Below, piece after piece: positions 33,915-42,731 of a stretch of DNA of 52,974 bases. This stretch comes from Candidatus Anaeroferrophillacea bacterium. GTDB lineage: Bacteria > Desulfobacterota > Anaeroferrophillalia > Anaeroferrophillales > Anaeroferrophillaceae. Numbering within the stretch: the stretch's first letter is position 1; every line of letters begins with the position of its first letter. The stretch is taken from positions 1 through 52,974 of the forward strand of contig JAFGAM010000105.1 of the NCBI GenBank assembly GCA_016933675.1, in the 5' to 3' direction. The position numbers and the translations under genes are program-made. The notes beneath the pieces are model-generated. The model was not told where the DNA came from. It worked only from the letters and a program-made list of their open reading frames with translations, and did not search any database.

Positions 33915-34169
33915 ATGACTGATACACCCGCCGCCGCGCCGCCGGCAGAATCGGCCGCGACTTCGGTGGCAACCGGGGATGAAGCCGCGGAAATTATCAA
34001 CCAGCGCGAGGAGAACGAGCGCCGGGGGATTACCGGCCGCCGCTACCTCACCTGTGAGAAGTTCGGTGACGTGCTGGAGGTGCGCGAGGGCCTGGCCTGC
34101 CGCCATCCCAAGGTGACGTGCAAATACCGGCTGTCGTGCCCGATCTATCAGATCGGCCGGAATGAGTGA
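33915..34169 (+). CDS. Small four-cysteine protein in the cobalamin locus
   Basis: 84 residues from the ATG at 33915, which has an AGGAAGGAG ribosome binding site. The first 45 residues are an Ala/Glu-rich, probably disordered segment. The last 35 hold four cysteines, in YLTCEKFG, GLACRHPKVTC and YRLSCPIYQ, and could bind a metal or an iron-sulfur cluster. I do not recognise the family. It sits between the BtuF-like gene and cobQ on the same strand. Confidence 0.65.
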   Translation: MTDTPAAAPPAESAATSVATGDEAAEIINQREENERRGITGRRYLTCEKFGDVLEVREGLACRHPKVTCKYRLSCPIYQIGRNE

Positions 34170-34361
34170 TGACGGGAGACGGAATTCAGGAGACCGGTCC
34201 AGCTTCTCCGTTGTCTGCCCGTGCGTGCCGCCCGCAGACCGGCCGACCTGAGTTGCTCACCGTAAGGCGGTATACGCCTTGACCTTTCAGGAGGGAAGCG
34301 CCGCGGAGCCGGAGGATGGTCCCATCATGGAATGTTTGTTGAGGTGGTTGCGGAGGATGTG

Positions 34362-35981
34362 GTGAGCCGGTTGCCGTTCGTTATCTCCCGGGCGCCCGAC
34401 GGCGGCGCCCGGCTGCTCATGGTTCAGGGTACCGGATCCAGCGTCGGCAAGAGCGTTCTGGTGGCCGGGCTGTGCCGGCTGTACGCCCGCGAGGGGGTGC
34501 GGGTGGCGCCGTTCAAGGCCCAGAACATGGCGCTCAACTCCTTCATTACCGCCGCCGGCCGCGAGATGGGCCGCGCCCAGGTGGTTCAGGCCGAGGCCTG
34601 CGGTCTGGCGCCGCGGGTGGACATGAACCCGGTGCTGATCAAGCCCAACAGCGATGTCGGCGCCCAGGTCATCATTCACGGCCGGCCGGTGGGCAACATG
34701 TCGGCGGTGGACTACCATGCTTACAAACGCACCGCCTGGAAGGCGGTGGTCGAGAGCCTCGGGCGCCTGCGTGCCGAATTCGACCTCGTCATCATCGAGG
34801 GTGCCGGCAGTCCGGCGGAGATCAACCTGCGCGACGGCGACATCGTCAACATGGGGCTGGCGACGGCCGTCGGCGCCCCGGTGCTGCTGGCCGGGGACAT
34901 CGACAAGGGCGGTGTCTTCGCTTCCCTGCTGGGGACCATGGAACTGTTGGCGCCGGAAGAGCGCCGCCTCGTCAAAGGGTTTGTCATCAACAAGTTTCGC
35001 GGCGATGTCAAGCTGCTCAAGCCCGGCCTCGACTTCATTGCCGGACGCTGCGGCGTCCCGGTGGCCGGGGTGGTGCCCTGGTTCACCGATCTCTATCTTC
35101 CCGAGGAGGACGGCGTTGCGGTGGAGGGCTATGGCCGCGGTGGCGCCGCCGGCGGCCCGGGCGCCGATGATGGCGCCGCGAGTCTGGTGATCGGCGTCGT
35201 CAAGCTGCCGCATATCTCCAATTTCACCGATTTCGATCCCCTGCTGCACGAACCCGGGGTGCGACTGGACTACCTGCTGCCCGGCGACGAGCCGGACGGC
35301 TGCGACGTTCTCGTTATCCCCGGCAGCAAGAATACCATCGATGATCTCTGTCGTCTGCGCACCTGCGGCTGGGACAACCGGCTGAAAAGGTTCGCCGCCG
35401 CCGGCGGGATGGTCATCGGTATCTGCGGCGGCTACCAGATGCTCGGCCGCGAGATCACCGATCCCCACGGGGTGGAAAGCGGCCGCGGCCGGGAGCCGGG
35501 ATTCGGTCTGCTGCCGGCGGTCACCCAACTGGTGCCGGAGAAGGTGACGGTCCAGTGCCGTGGCACGGTGCTGCATGACGGCTTCGGCGCCGGCGGCGCC
35601 GCGGTGGCGGGCTACGAGATCCACATGGGCCGTACGGTGATCGATGCCGACCTCGATTCCGGTGCCGCGCCGCTGCTGCGCATTGCCGATGCTGCCGACG
35701 GCCATCCGGACGGCGCCGTCGCCGCCGGCGGCATGGTCTGGGGCACCTATCTTCACGGTATCTTCGATAACGACGATTTCCGCCGCCGCCTGCTGGCCTT
35801 TCTCCGCCGCCGCACCGGCAAGGCCCATGCCGTCGCCGGGATGGATTTCGCCGACCGCAAGGCCCGGGGGCTGGACGGGCTCGCCGATCTGCTGGCGGCG
35901 CATCTCGATCTCGAACTGGTGGCCGCGGCTGTCGCCGCCGGCCCCATGGCGGTGGAGCCGGAGGCGGATGGGCGCGTCTAG
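34362..35981 (+). CDS. cobQ: Cobyric acid synthase CobQ/CbiP
   Basis: About 539 residues from the GTG at 34362, which is preceded by GGAGG; an ATG at 34332 gives ten more. The dethiobiotin-synthetase-like N-terminal domain has MVQGTGSSVGKSVLVAGLCRLY and APFKAQNMALNSF, and DLVIIEGAGSPAEINLRDGDIVNMG is diagnostic. The C-terminal glutamine amidotransferase has the nucleophile in VIGICGGYQMLG and the His in GTYLHGIF. It amidates four corrin side chains. A small AAGGCG/CGCCTT stem (34264-34280) lies upstream. It overlaps btuC by 14 bases. Confidence 0.97.
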   Translation: MSRLPFVISRAPDGGARLLMVQGTGSSVGKSVLVAGLCRLYAREGVRVAPFKAQNMALNSFITAAGREMGRAQVVQAEACGLAPRVDMNPVLIKPNSDVGAQVIIHGRPVGNMSAVDYHAYKRTAWKAVVESLGRLRAEFDLVIIEGAGSPAEINLRDGDIVNMGLATAVGAPVLLAGDIDKGGVFASLLGTMELLAPEERRLVKGFVINKFRGDVKLLKPGLDFIAGRCGVPVAGVVPWFTDLYLPEEDGVAVEGYGRGGAAGGPGADDGAASLVIGVVKLPHISNFTDFDPLLHEPGVRLDYLLPGDEPDGCDVLVIPGSKNTIDDLCRLRTCGWDNRLKRFAAAGGMVIGICGGYQMLGREITDPHGVESGRGREPGFGLLPAVTQLVPEKVTVQCRGTVLHDGFGAGGAAVAGYEIHMGRTVIDADLDSGAAPLLRIADAADGHPDGAVAAGGMVWGTYLHGIFDNDDFRRRLLAFLRRRTGKAHAVAGMDFADRKARGLDGLADLLAAHLDLELVAAAVAAGPMAVEPEADGRV

Positions 35982-37035
35982 AACCACGCTCTATTTTCTC
36001 GTTCTCGGCGTCTTCCTGCTGCTGATGGTGGTGGTCGCCGCCGGCATGGGCGCCGCCAACCTGCCGCTGGGAGACGTTGCCCGGGTGCTGCTGGAAGGCC
36101 TGCCCGGCGTGCCGACCGCCGGCGGCGGTATCCCGGCCAGTACGCGGATGATCGTTCTCGATGTCCGTCTGCCGCGCATCGCCGTGGCGATGCTGGTGGG
36201 GGCGGCGCTGGGGATGTCCGGGGCGGTGTTTCAGGGTCTGCTGCTCAATCCGCTGGCCGACCCCTTCACCATCGGGGTTTCCGCCGGCGCCGCGTTCGGC
36301 GCCACCCTGGCGATCATGCTCCAGGGGTTCGGTTTTCTCGCCGTCATGCCGTTCCTCGGCCACCCGGCGGTGCTGCCGGTGTTCGCCTTCGGCGGTGCGG
36401 TACTCTCCCTCGTTTTTGTCTACATCATCGCCCGTGATCACGGCAACATCATGCCCGAGAGTCTGATCCTCGCCGGGGTCATCGTCGCCTCGTTCCTCTC
36501 CGCGCTCATCAGTTTTCTCAAGAGCATCGCCGGTGAAACCCTTTCGGCCATCGTTTTCTGGATCATGGGCAGCCTCTCGGGGCGTATGTGGCACCATGCC
36601 GCGATCCTGCTGCCCTACGTGTTCGTCTGCGGGCTGATCATGCAGGCCGGCGCCCGCCATCTGAACCTCATCGCCATGGGGGATGCTACCGCCCTGCAGC
36701 TCGGCGTCGACGTCCAGCGGGTGCGCCGGCGGCTGCTGGTGGCCGGCTCCCTGCTCACCGCGGCGGCGGTGTCCATCAGCGGCGTCATCGGGTTTGTCGG
36801 CCTGGTGGTGCCGCACATCAACCGGCTGATCATCGGTCCCAACCACCGTGTTCTGATCCCCGCCTCGGCGCTGCTGGGCGGCGGCATCCTCGTTCTTGCC
36901 GATACCCTGGCACGTACCGTCGCGGGCGCCACCGAGATCCCCGTTGGGGTGGTCACCGCCCTGCTGGGGGCGCCGTTCTTCTGCTACATCTTCAAGCGCC
37001 GGTTCCACTCCGGCCGCGGCGGCGACGGGGCATGA
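35968..37035 (+). CDS. btuC: Cobalamin/iron-siderophore ABC transporter permease (BtuC/FecCD family)
   Basis: 355 residues, about ten membrane segments. LPRIAVAMLVGAALGMSGAVFQGLLLNPLADPFTIGVSAGAAFGA is the classic FecCD/BtuC signature, as are GVIGFVGLVVPHINRLIIGPNHR and VTALLGAPFFCYI at the end. It forms the translocation pore and contacts the BtuF-like protein. The start at 35968 lies inside the cobQ 3' end with GGAGG upstream, and it overlaps the ATPase gene by ATGA. Confidence 0.95.
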   Translation: MGASRTTLYFLVLGVFLLLMVVVAAGMGAANLPLGDVARVLLEGLPGVPTAGGGIPASTRMIVLDVRLPRIAVAMLVGAALGMSGAVFQGLLLNPLADPFTIGVSAGAAFGATLAIMLQGFGFLAVMPFLGHPAVLPVFAFGGAVLSLVFVYIIARDHGNIMPESLILAGVIVASFLSALISFLKSIAGETLSAIVFWIMGSLSGRMWHHAAILLPYVFVCGLIMQAGARHLNLIAMGDATALQLGVDVQRVRRRLLVAGSLLTAAAVSISGVIGFVGLVVPHINRLIIGPNHRVLIPASALLGGGILVLADTLARTVAGATEIPVGVVTALLGAPFFCYIFKRRFHSGRGGDGA

Positions 37036-38033
37036 GCTTGGCGCGAGAAAATACCCCGACGGGGAGAAACATGCCGGAGGGAAGCAGTACGGCGGCCACG
37101 GCGGCGCGGCGGGGTGTTTCCGGCCATGCGGCTGCGGGCAGGGATGCTTCAGCGGCTGCGGCTCCAGCCCGTGAGGTTCTGTTTCGGGAGGCCGCCCTCG
37201 AGGCTTCGGCCCCGGGGGTTTCTGGCTCCGAAGCGCGCCACGACGAGTTGCTGCGGGTCCGGAATCTCTCCTGCGGTTACGGCCGCCGGCGGGTGCTGGA
37301 GGGGTTGGATTTCAGCCTCTGGTCGGGATTCTTCTGCGGCCTGCTGGGGCCCAACGGTTCGGGAAAGTCGACCCTGATCAACAATCTCTGCCGGGTGTAC
37401 GAGCCCCTGGGTGGCAGCATTGAGCTGGCGGGCCGGGACATCCGCGGTTACGACCGCGCCGCCCTGGCGCGGCAGGTGGCGGTGGTGCCCCAGGATACCC
37501 ATGTTTCCTTTCCCTTCAGTGTTCGCGAGGTGGTGGCCATGGGCCGCAACCCGCACCTGCGCGGGTTGTTCTCCAAGGGCTACAAGGAGGACGACCCGGT
37601 GGTCGACCGGGTGCTGGAGGAGCTGGGCATCGCTCACCTGGCGCCGGCAGTTATCACCCGCATCAGCGGCGGTGAACGTCAGCTGGTACTGCTCGCCCGG
37701 GCGCTGGTGCAGGAGCCACGGCTACTGTTGCTGGACGAGCCCACCTCCAATCTCGACATCCGTCACGCGGTGCGTATCCTGCGACTGGTGGAGGAGCGGG
37801 TGCGTACCGGCGGTCTGGCGGTACTCGCCATCTTCCACGACCTCAACCTCGCGAGCGTGTTTGCCGACTATCTCTTCATGCTCAAGGACGGCGGCATCGC
37901 CTGCCAGGGGGAGACCCGCGAGGTGATCCGCCGCGAGGTGCTGCGGGAGGTCTTCGGCACCGAGCTGCTGGTCTACACCCCGGATGAGCTGGGCTGGCCG
38001 CAGGTGGCGGTCCCGCCGGCCGGCTTTTGCTGA
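37032..38033 (+). CDS. btuD: Cobalamin/iron-siderophore ABC transporter ATPase (BtuD family)
   Basis: 333 residues. Walker A is GPNGSGKST (about 110), the signature is ISGGERQL and Walker B is LLLLDEPTSNLD (about 230), all intact. The first 70 or so residues are an Ala/Gly/Arg-rich extension not found in typical BtuD proteins (about 250-270 residues); it may be disordered, or the true start may be downstream. The start overlaps the btuC stop. It is the last gene of the locus. The 217-base gap that follows holds no gene. Confidence 0.93.
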   Translation: MSLARENTPTGRNMPEGSSTAATAARRGVSGHAAAGRDASAAAAPAREVLFREAALEASAPGVSGSEARHDELLRVRNLSCGYGRRRVLEGLDFSLWSGFFCGLLGPNGSGKSTLINNLCRVYEPLGGSIELAGRDIRGYDRAALARQVAVVPQDTHVSFPFSVREVVAMGRNPHLRGLFSKGYKEDDPVVDRVLEELGIAHLAPAVITRISGGERQLVLLARALVQEPRLLLLDEPTSNLDIRHAVRILRLVEERVRTGGLAVLAIFHDLNLASVFADYLFMLKDGGIACQGETREVIRREVLREVFGTELLVYTPDELGWPQVAVPPAGFC

Positions 38034-38250
38034 TGCCTTCCGCCTTTATTCCAGCGTCCCTTGTTCCTGCCACCTTCACCTGCCTCCCGCCTCCTGTCTT
38101 CGAGTCTCCGGTTGCCATTTTCCTGCCCCGTAACTCAATGCTAAACGTTTGCTCTGCAAAGGCATGTTCTTTTATCCATAAATTATTGGCGGGGGGAATT
38201 CGGCGCGAAGTTACTTGACAATGAAGCTCTGCCGCGGGCAGCGTGGGGCG

Positions 38251-39741
38251 CTATCTCCGATCTGCTATCTCCGATCTCCGCTCTTCAATCCCTGCCTCCT
38301 GGTTCCTGCCTCCTGGCTTCTGCCCCCTGGATACTGCCCCCTGGATACTGCCCCCGGACGCGGAAAAAATTGCTGCCAGCGGGGCGTGTCCCGCGGCATT
38401 GCCGGCGGCCCGCAGCAGGTCGGCGGCCAGCCGGCCGCCGGGGGTTGCCGGTGTTTCGCCGGTGCCCCAGATTGCGGCGATGACCATATCCACCGGCAGC
38501 TCATCCGGCGGGCCCGCCGGGGAGACGAGCATGTCGCCGCCGTTTTCCACCTGCCGCAGCAGGCCGGCATCCAGAAGTTGTTCGACGATTTCGTGGATCG
38601 GCTGTTCTCCGGCGCCGATGCGGCCGGCGAGGCCGGCAACCCGGGTAGGCTCCCGGCGGTGGAAATCATCCCGTATCGTTGCCATGATATCGAACGCGGT
38701 GGCCAGCCGCGCAACCGGGGTGTCGCTTTCGACCTCGGGCCGGTACCGGTGCTGCACCTGGACGGCGAAGGCCAGCTCGGCGCCCGCGAGAAAGACAATC
38801 CAGCCGAGATGGATCCAGAGGAGAAACAGCGGTACGGTGGCAAACGAGCCGTAGATGGCGTTGTAACGTGCGACGCCGATCTGCAGGCTCAGATAGACCT
38901 TTTCCACTGCCAGCAGGCCGAAAGCGGCGCCGATACCGCCGGTGAGCGCGGCGGAAAACTTTACCTTCGTGTTGGGCAGGAACTGGTAGAGCAGGGCGAA
39001 GATGCCGGCGAGGATGAGAAAGGGCAAGAGGCGCAGCAGCAGGGTGGCGCCCCAGGCGGGGATCACGGCGTGGAGCCGTCCCAGCAGCGCCGGGCTGTGG
39101 AGTGCCGCCGAGGTGCCGATACCGACGTTGACGACCACCGGAAAAAGCATCATCAGGGCGAGGTAGTCGAGGATCCGGCGGCCCATGGAGCGTCCCTTAC
39201 GGGCCTGCCAGATGGCATTCATCGCCTCCTCGATGCTTCCCAGCACCATGATCACGGCAATTACCAGAATGAGGACGCCGGCGAAGCCGAGGGTGGCGAA
39301 ATTGGTGCGGTCGACGTAGCTGAACACCTGATCCACGGCGGTGCGCAGGTGGCCGGCGAAATCCCGCTGGGCGGCGCCGGGATCGGCCGCTGCCGGAGCG
39401 TCGGACACCAGCGGTCTGCTCGGGCCGGCAACCTGGCCGATGAGCCGGTAGGCGGCCTCGCGTACCTGGTCGCCGGCGCCCAGGCCTTTGAGCACCGCGG
39501 TGCCCAGCGCCAGCATCGGTACCAAGGAGAGGACTACGGTAAAGGTGAGGGCGCTGGAGCGCAGGGAGATAAGATCGCGGCGCAGCTCACGGATGAGGAT
39601 ACACGCGATCCGCAGGATCCGCCGCAGCCCGTTCAGCCGCCAGTCGAGTTGCGGCTGCTCCCGCCACACCCAGGCGGCGAGTCGCTCCCGGGCGCGAAGC
39701 AGGCGAAGGGATGTGGAACCGCCGCTGGAGGCTGGTGTCAT
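38251..39741 (-). CDS. YihY/RNase BN-family membrane protein
   Basis: 496 residues. About six membrane segments (about 65-285), including SSALTFTVVLSLVPMLALGTAVL, IGTSAALHSP and ARYNAIYGSFATVPLFLLWIHLGWIVFLAGAELAFA, are diagnostic of the YihY family. Despite the old name these proteins are not proven RNases; their role is unknown. The domain after residue 300 resembles the winged-helix C-terminus of some homologues. The last 35 residues come from simple repeats. It follows the AsmA-like gene by 10 bases. Confidence 0.9.
   Translation of the reverse strand: MTPASSGGSTSLRLLRARERLAAWVWREQPQLDWRLNGLRRILRIACILIRELRRDLISLRSSALTFTVVLSLVPMLALGTAVLKGLGAGDQVREAAYRLIGQVAGPSRPLVSDAPAAADPGAAQRDFAGHLRTAVDQVFSYVDRTNFATLGFAGVLILVIAVIMVLGSIEEAMNAIWQARKGRSMGRRILDYLALMMLFPVVVNVGIGTSAALHSPALLGRLHAVIPAWGATLLLRLLPFLILAGIFALLYQFLPNTKVKFSAALTGGIGAAFGLLAVEKVYLSLQIGVARYNAIYGSFATVPLFLLWIHLGWIVFLAGAELAFAVQVQHRYRPEVESDTPVARLATAFDIMATIRDDFHRREPTRVAGLAGRIGAGEQPIHEIVEQLLDAGLLRQVENGGDMLVSPAGPPDELPVDMVIAAIWGTGETPATPGGRLAADLLRAAGNAAGHAPLAAIFSASGGSIQGAVSRGQKPGGRNQEAGIEERRSEIADRR
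38259..38354. repeat. Degenerate CCTCCTGG / CCCCCTGGATACTG repeats
   Basis: Short units follow each other: CTATCTCCGATCT twice, CCTGCCTCCTGGTTCCTG, then CTGCCCCCTGGATA twice. They form the last 35 or so codons of the YihY-like gene (minus strand; GGRNQEAGIEERR), so that tail is repeat-derived. Confidence 0.75.
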
Positions 39742-39751
39742 CGTTCGTCGC

Positions 39752-41587
39752 CTAGCGCCCGAAGATGCCCTTCAGCAGCTGTTCTGCCGGGGTGCCGTCC
39801 TTCTTTTTCGTTGCCGCCGCCGGTGCCGTATCGCCGGTCGTCTTCTCTTGCTTGTCTTCCGGTTTCGATAATGCCTTTTCCAGTTGCCGGATGATGGTTT
39901 TTTCAACGGTTCGGCGGGCGACCGCCTCGCTGATCGATGCCTTCGGGCGCCGCAGGGTGCCGCCGAGGGCGAGGGCGAGTTCCGTCTCGCCCTCTTCGTT
40001 GGCCAGTTCAGCGGCCCAGGAATATGTCTGCTGCAGCGTGCGGCTCAGTTCCCGGCCGAGTACCATGGTCACCGGCAGGTCCAGACTGCCGTCGAGGTCG
40101 ACGGTCCCCTCACTGCGGGCACGCCAGCCGGTGCCGGTGATGGACGATTTGACCCGTGCGCGTCCCTTTTTGATCAGGAAGGTACTGTCCATATCCTCGA
40201 ATTTCGGTTCGCGAAGCTGCGGCAGACCAAGCAGGTCGGCAGCGGCGGTGGCGGCCGGAGTGCCCCGGATGGCGCCGTTGGTAAGCCGGAAGCCGCCTTC
40301 GGCATCGAGGTTGTCGCGCAACACCTCCCCGGCGGTGCCGCGGCCGGAAAATGCCGCCGCCGCGCCCATGGTGCCGGTAACCTGGTCGCCGCCCGGACCG
40401 CCGGTCATGATCAGCAGGTCGCCGATGCCGATGTCCGTCAGTTGCAGCTTGCCCTCGTAGGCAAGTCCCGGGATGGTGAGATCGACCCGCGCTTCACCGC
40501 CGAAACCGCCGCCGGCACAGTTTCCGCGCAGATCGCCGACGGTCAGGATGCCCTGTGCCAGTTCATAGACCAGATGAAAATTGGTAACCGCGAACTCCCG
40601 GTGACGGGCCCTGCCGATGTCGACGGTACCGGAAACCCGCAGCTTCGGTGGCAGGGCGGTGGCCGGCGCCGGGGCGGGGGTGGTGGCCGGCGGCGCTGCC
40701 GGTTTTTCCCGCGGCGGGGCGCCGGAACCGGGGGAGGGTTGCGATTCCGGCAGTGCGGCACCGAGACCGGCGAGGTATTCGAGGTCCAGGTCGGCGCTCT
40801 CGAGGTTGGCGATTACCGTCGGTCCGGTGGTGAAATCGACCGCCGAGCCGTGCAGGCGGACATCCTGGCGGTCGATGTTGAGATTCAGGTCGTAGTCCGC
40901 CCGCCGCGCCGTGAACTCGACGGTACCTTCCAGGTGCGGTGCCAGCCCGCCGTGGCGGGCATCAACGGTGATTTCCGCCCGGCCGTTGTAGTCGAGCCGG
41001 GTAAGGTCGGGGCTGATATCCAGCGCCAGGGTGATGCCGGCGCGGCCGTCAACTTCAGGCAGTTCCTTTTTCAGGTCACGGAAATGGAGGCGGGCGTCTT
41101 CGACCCGGATGCCCGAGACACTCACCGCCAGCGGCAAGGCCTGTTTGCCGGCGGGCTTCGGGGTGGCGGGCGCCGCGGCGCCCGGTTCCCGCGGCTGGAG
41201 CAGCGCCAGGGTTTCGTAATTGAAGCTGCCGTCGGCGGCGCGGATGACCGAAACCTCCGGCCGGTGGACGGTAATCTCGGTGATTGCCAGCCGGCGCTGA
41301 AACAGCTTCAGCAGATCGTAACGCAGGGTAAGCCGTTCGACGGCGGCGAAATCCCGTTGGCCGTCGGCCTCCTTGATCGCGGCCCGGTCGACGGTGATGC
41401 CGGTCAGCAGTCCGGCCTTGAGGCCGCCGATGGTTACCGGTCGTCCCAGGGCCTCTTCGGCCGGCGGGATGATCAGTGCTTTCAGTCGCTCTTCGGTGAG
41501 GTAGAAGCGGATCAGCAGGTGGGCGGCGATAAGTACAAGGGCGATAATTATAATCAGGACGCCGATGATTTTTCCGAACCGCTGCAT
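39752..41587 (-). CDS. AsmA-family outer-membrane biogenesis protein
   Basis: 611 residues from the ATG at 41587 (GGAGGAAA ribosome binding site). A single N-terminal membrane segment (IIGVLIIIIALVLIAAHLLI) is followed by the AsmA repeat structure, including RPVTIGGLKAGLLTGITVDRAAI and a long beta-rich periplasmic region. A Pro/Ala linker lies around residues 280-305. The C-terminal part resembles the AsmA C-terminal domain. AsmA-like proteins bridge the periplasm and are linked to lipid transport. The last 60 residues are Lys-rich. Confidence 0.9.
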   Translation of the reverse strand: MQRFGKIIGVLIIIIALVLIAAHLLIRFYLTEERLKALIIPPAEEALGRPVTIGGLKAGLLTGITVDRAAIKEADGQRDFAAVERLTLRYDLLKLFQRRLAITEITVHRPEVSVIRAADGSFNYETLALLQPREPGAAAPATPKPAGKQALPLAVSVSGIRVEDARLHFRDLKKELPEVDGRAGITLALDISPDLTRLDYNGRAEITVDARHGGLAPHLEGTVEFTARRADYDLNLNIDRQDVRLHGSAVDFTTGPTVIANLESADLDLEYLAGLGAALPESQPSPGSGAPPREKPAAPPATTPAPAPATALPPKLRVSGTVDIGRARHREFAVTNFHLVYELAQGILTVGDLRGNCAGGGFGGEARVDLTIPGLAYEGKLQLTDIGIGDLLIMTGGPGGDQVTGTMGAAAAFSGRGTAGEVLRDNLDAEGGFRLTNGAIRGTPAATAAADLLGLPQLREPKFEDMDSTFLIKKGRARVKSSITGTGWRARSEGTVDLDGSLDLPVTMVLGRELSRTLQQTYSWAAELANEEGETELALALGGTLRRPKASISEAVARRTVEKTIIRQLEKALSKPEDKQEKTTGDTAPAAATKKKDGTPAEQLLKGIFGR

Positions 41588-41646
41588 GGAATTTCCTCCG
41601 TTTCCAGTTCTGTCGGTGTTGCCCGCGGGTGCCGCCTGGGGGTGTC

Positions 41647-41735
41647 CCGCTTCCGGCGGTGCACGGTGTTCATCGCCGGCGTCAATCCCGGACGGCGACA
41701 GGCATTCACGCTTCCGGCTGGGCATGGTGTTCATG
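41647..41735. repeat. Two 28-bp direct repeats, 61-bp period
   Basis: CGCTTCCGGC...GGTGTTCAT at 41647-41674 and again at 41708-41735, with a few changes in the middle. They lie upstream of the AsmA-like gene, next to the flavoprotein remnant. Confidence 0.6.
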
Positions 41736-42168
41736 TCGGAAGATAACATCTTCCGCGGGGATTGCAACGTTTACCGGATTGCATCGGCGAACCTCAAACC
41801 GCATATTGTCCGCCGCCGGCCGCCGCCGTTCGGCACCGGCGTTGCGTGCCCGGTCGGCGGGATGGCGGTCGAGCCGCTGCCGTGCCACTGTCCAGCCGGC
41901 CGCGGGCAGGTGGGGTACCCCGTCCGTCGCGGCCCCCAGGCCAGCCAGGGGCCGTCGACCGGCTGGGCGTCGATGGTCGCCGGATCGATTTGCAGCCGGG
42001 AGATGGCTTTCAGTGACAGGCCCCCGCTACAGGTCTGAACCGCCCGGGGGCGGCCTTTTCCAGCACCGTCACCCGCAGGCCGGCTGACACCGGCCCGGCC
42101 GCCAGCCGGCAGCCGGCGATACCGGCGCCGGCAAAGATGACATCGACATTCGTGACGGAGGGTTGCAT
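41706..42168 (-). pseudogene. Frameshifted geranylgeranyl-reductase-like flavoprotein remnant
   Basis: On the minus strand an ATG at 42168 opens MQPSVTNVDVIFAGAGIAGC, an FAD-binding GxGxxG motif, and continues to VTVLEKAAPGRF before a stop. A second frame continues with CSGGLSLKAISRLQIDPATI, the segment that follows the FAD motif in geranylgeranyl reductases. A third frame then gives VARQRLDRHPADRARNAGAE, resembling the next conserved block. At least two frameshifts and the loss of the C-terminal two thirds mean it is not functional. Confidence 0.6.
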
Positions 42169-42235
42169 GGATGTTCAAAAACACAAAATGCCGTGGTTGT
42201 CAATTCCGGCAACCACAATGCAACGTTTCAACCAT

Positions 42236-42400
42236 GATGGCTTCGTAACCGCCCCATCTTCTTCGTTGCGCTGCCACCAGAGTCGTTCAACGTACGGCTA
42301 AGTACGCCTCACTCCTCAGGTTTTGCGTGCCTCGAAGCTGGAGCTGTTGCTGTGCCATCACTATTCGACGTATTTCGGCAGTTGTTACGGTTCCATCAAC
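42236..42400. repeat. Palindrome-ended dispersed element (A)
   Basis: From GATGGCTTCGTAACC (42236) to GTGCCATC (42352-42359), with interior CGTACGGCTAAGTACGCCTC and CGAAGCTGGAGC. It is followed by GCAGTTGTTACGGTTCCATCAAC (about 42378-42400), which matches the left flank of element B (GCAGCTGTTACGTTTCCATCAAC). No gene overlaps it. Confidence 0.6.
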
Positions 42401-42731
42401 CATAACTTCGACACGCTGATCGATGATGTCGATCCCCGGCCGATCGGTACCGGGATCGTGCGAGGAGGTTTCGTCAACGCGGGGCTCTGTTCCGGTGCCG
42501 GGCCGCCGCGGAAATCCTGGTGGTCGCTGCGGATGTTAATTGTTTGTTAGGAGTGTCAATATATCTGTTTCTCCGCCGATAGGTATGGGGTTCGGAGAGC
42601 GAAGCCGGTAAACGCTGCCGGCGACCGGCGGCAGGCCGGATCCGGACGTTGCCGTCCCGCCCGCATACGGGCGGGAAACATGCCGGCGCCGGGGATATAA
42701 TCGGTGCCGGGATATGGGAGGTTGCGGAAAC
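42401..42731. other. 331-base gap before the EAL-GGDEF gene
   Basis: No gene can be supported. A TATAAT hexamer at 42696-42701 could be a -10 box for the EAL-GGDEF gene (30 bases upstream), but no matching -35 is evident. An AT-rich patch lies at 42536-42575. Confidence 0.4.

Noticed and set aside
42323-42550. A 75-codon plus-strand frame upstream of the EAL-GGDEF gene
   Set aside because: It overlaps the dispersed element A, lacks a ribosome binding site and resembles no protein.
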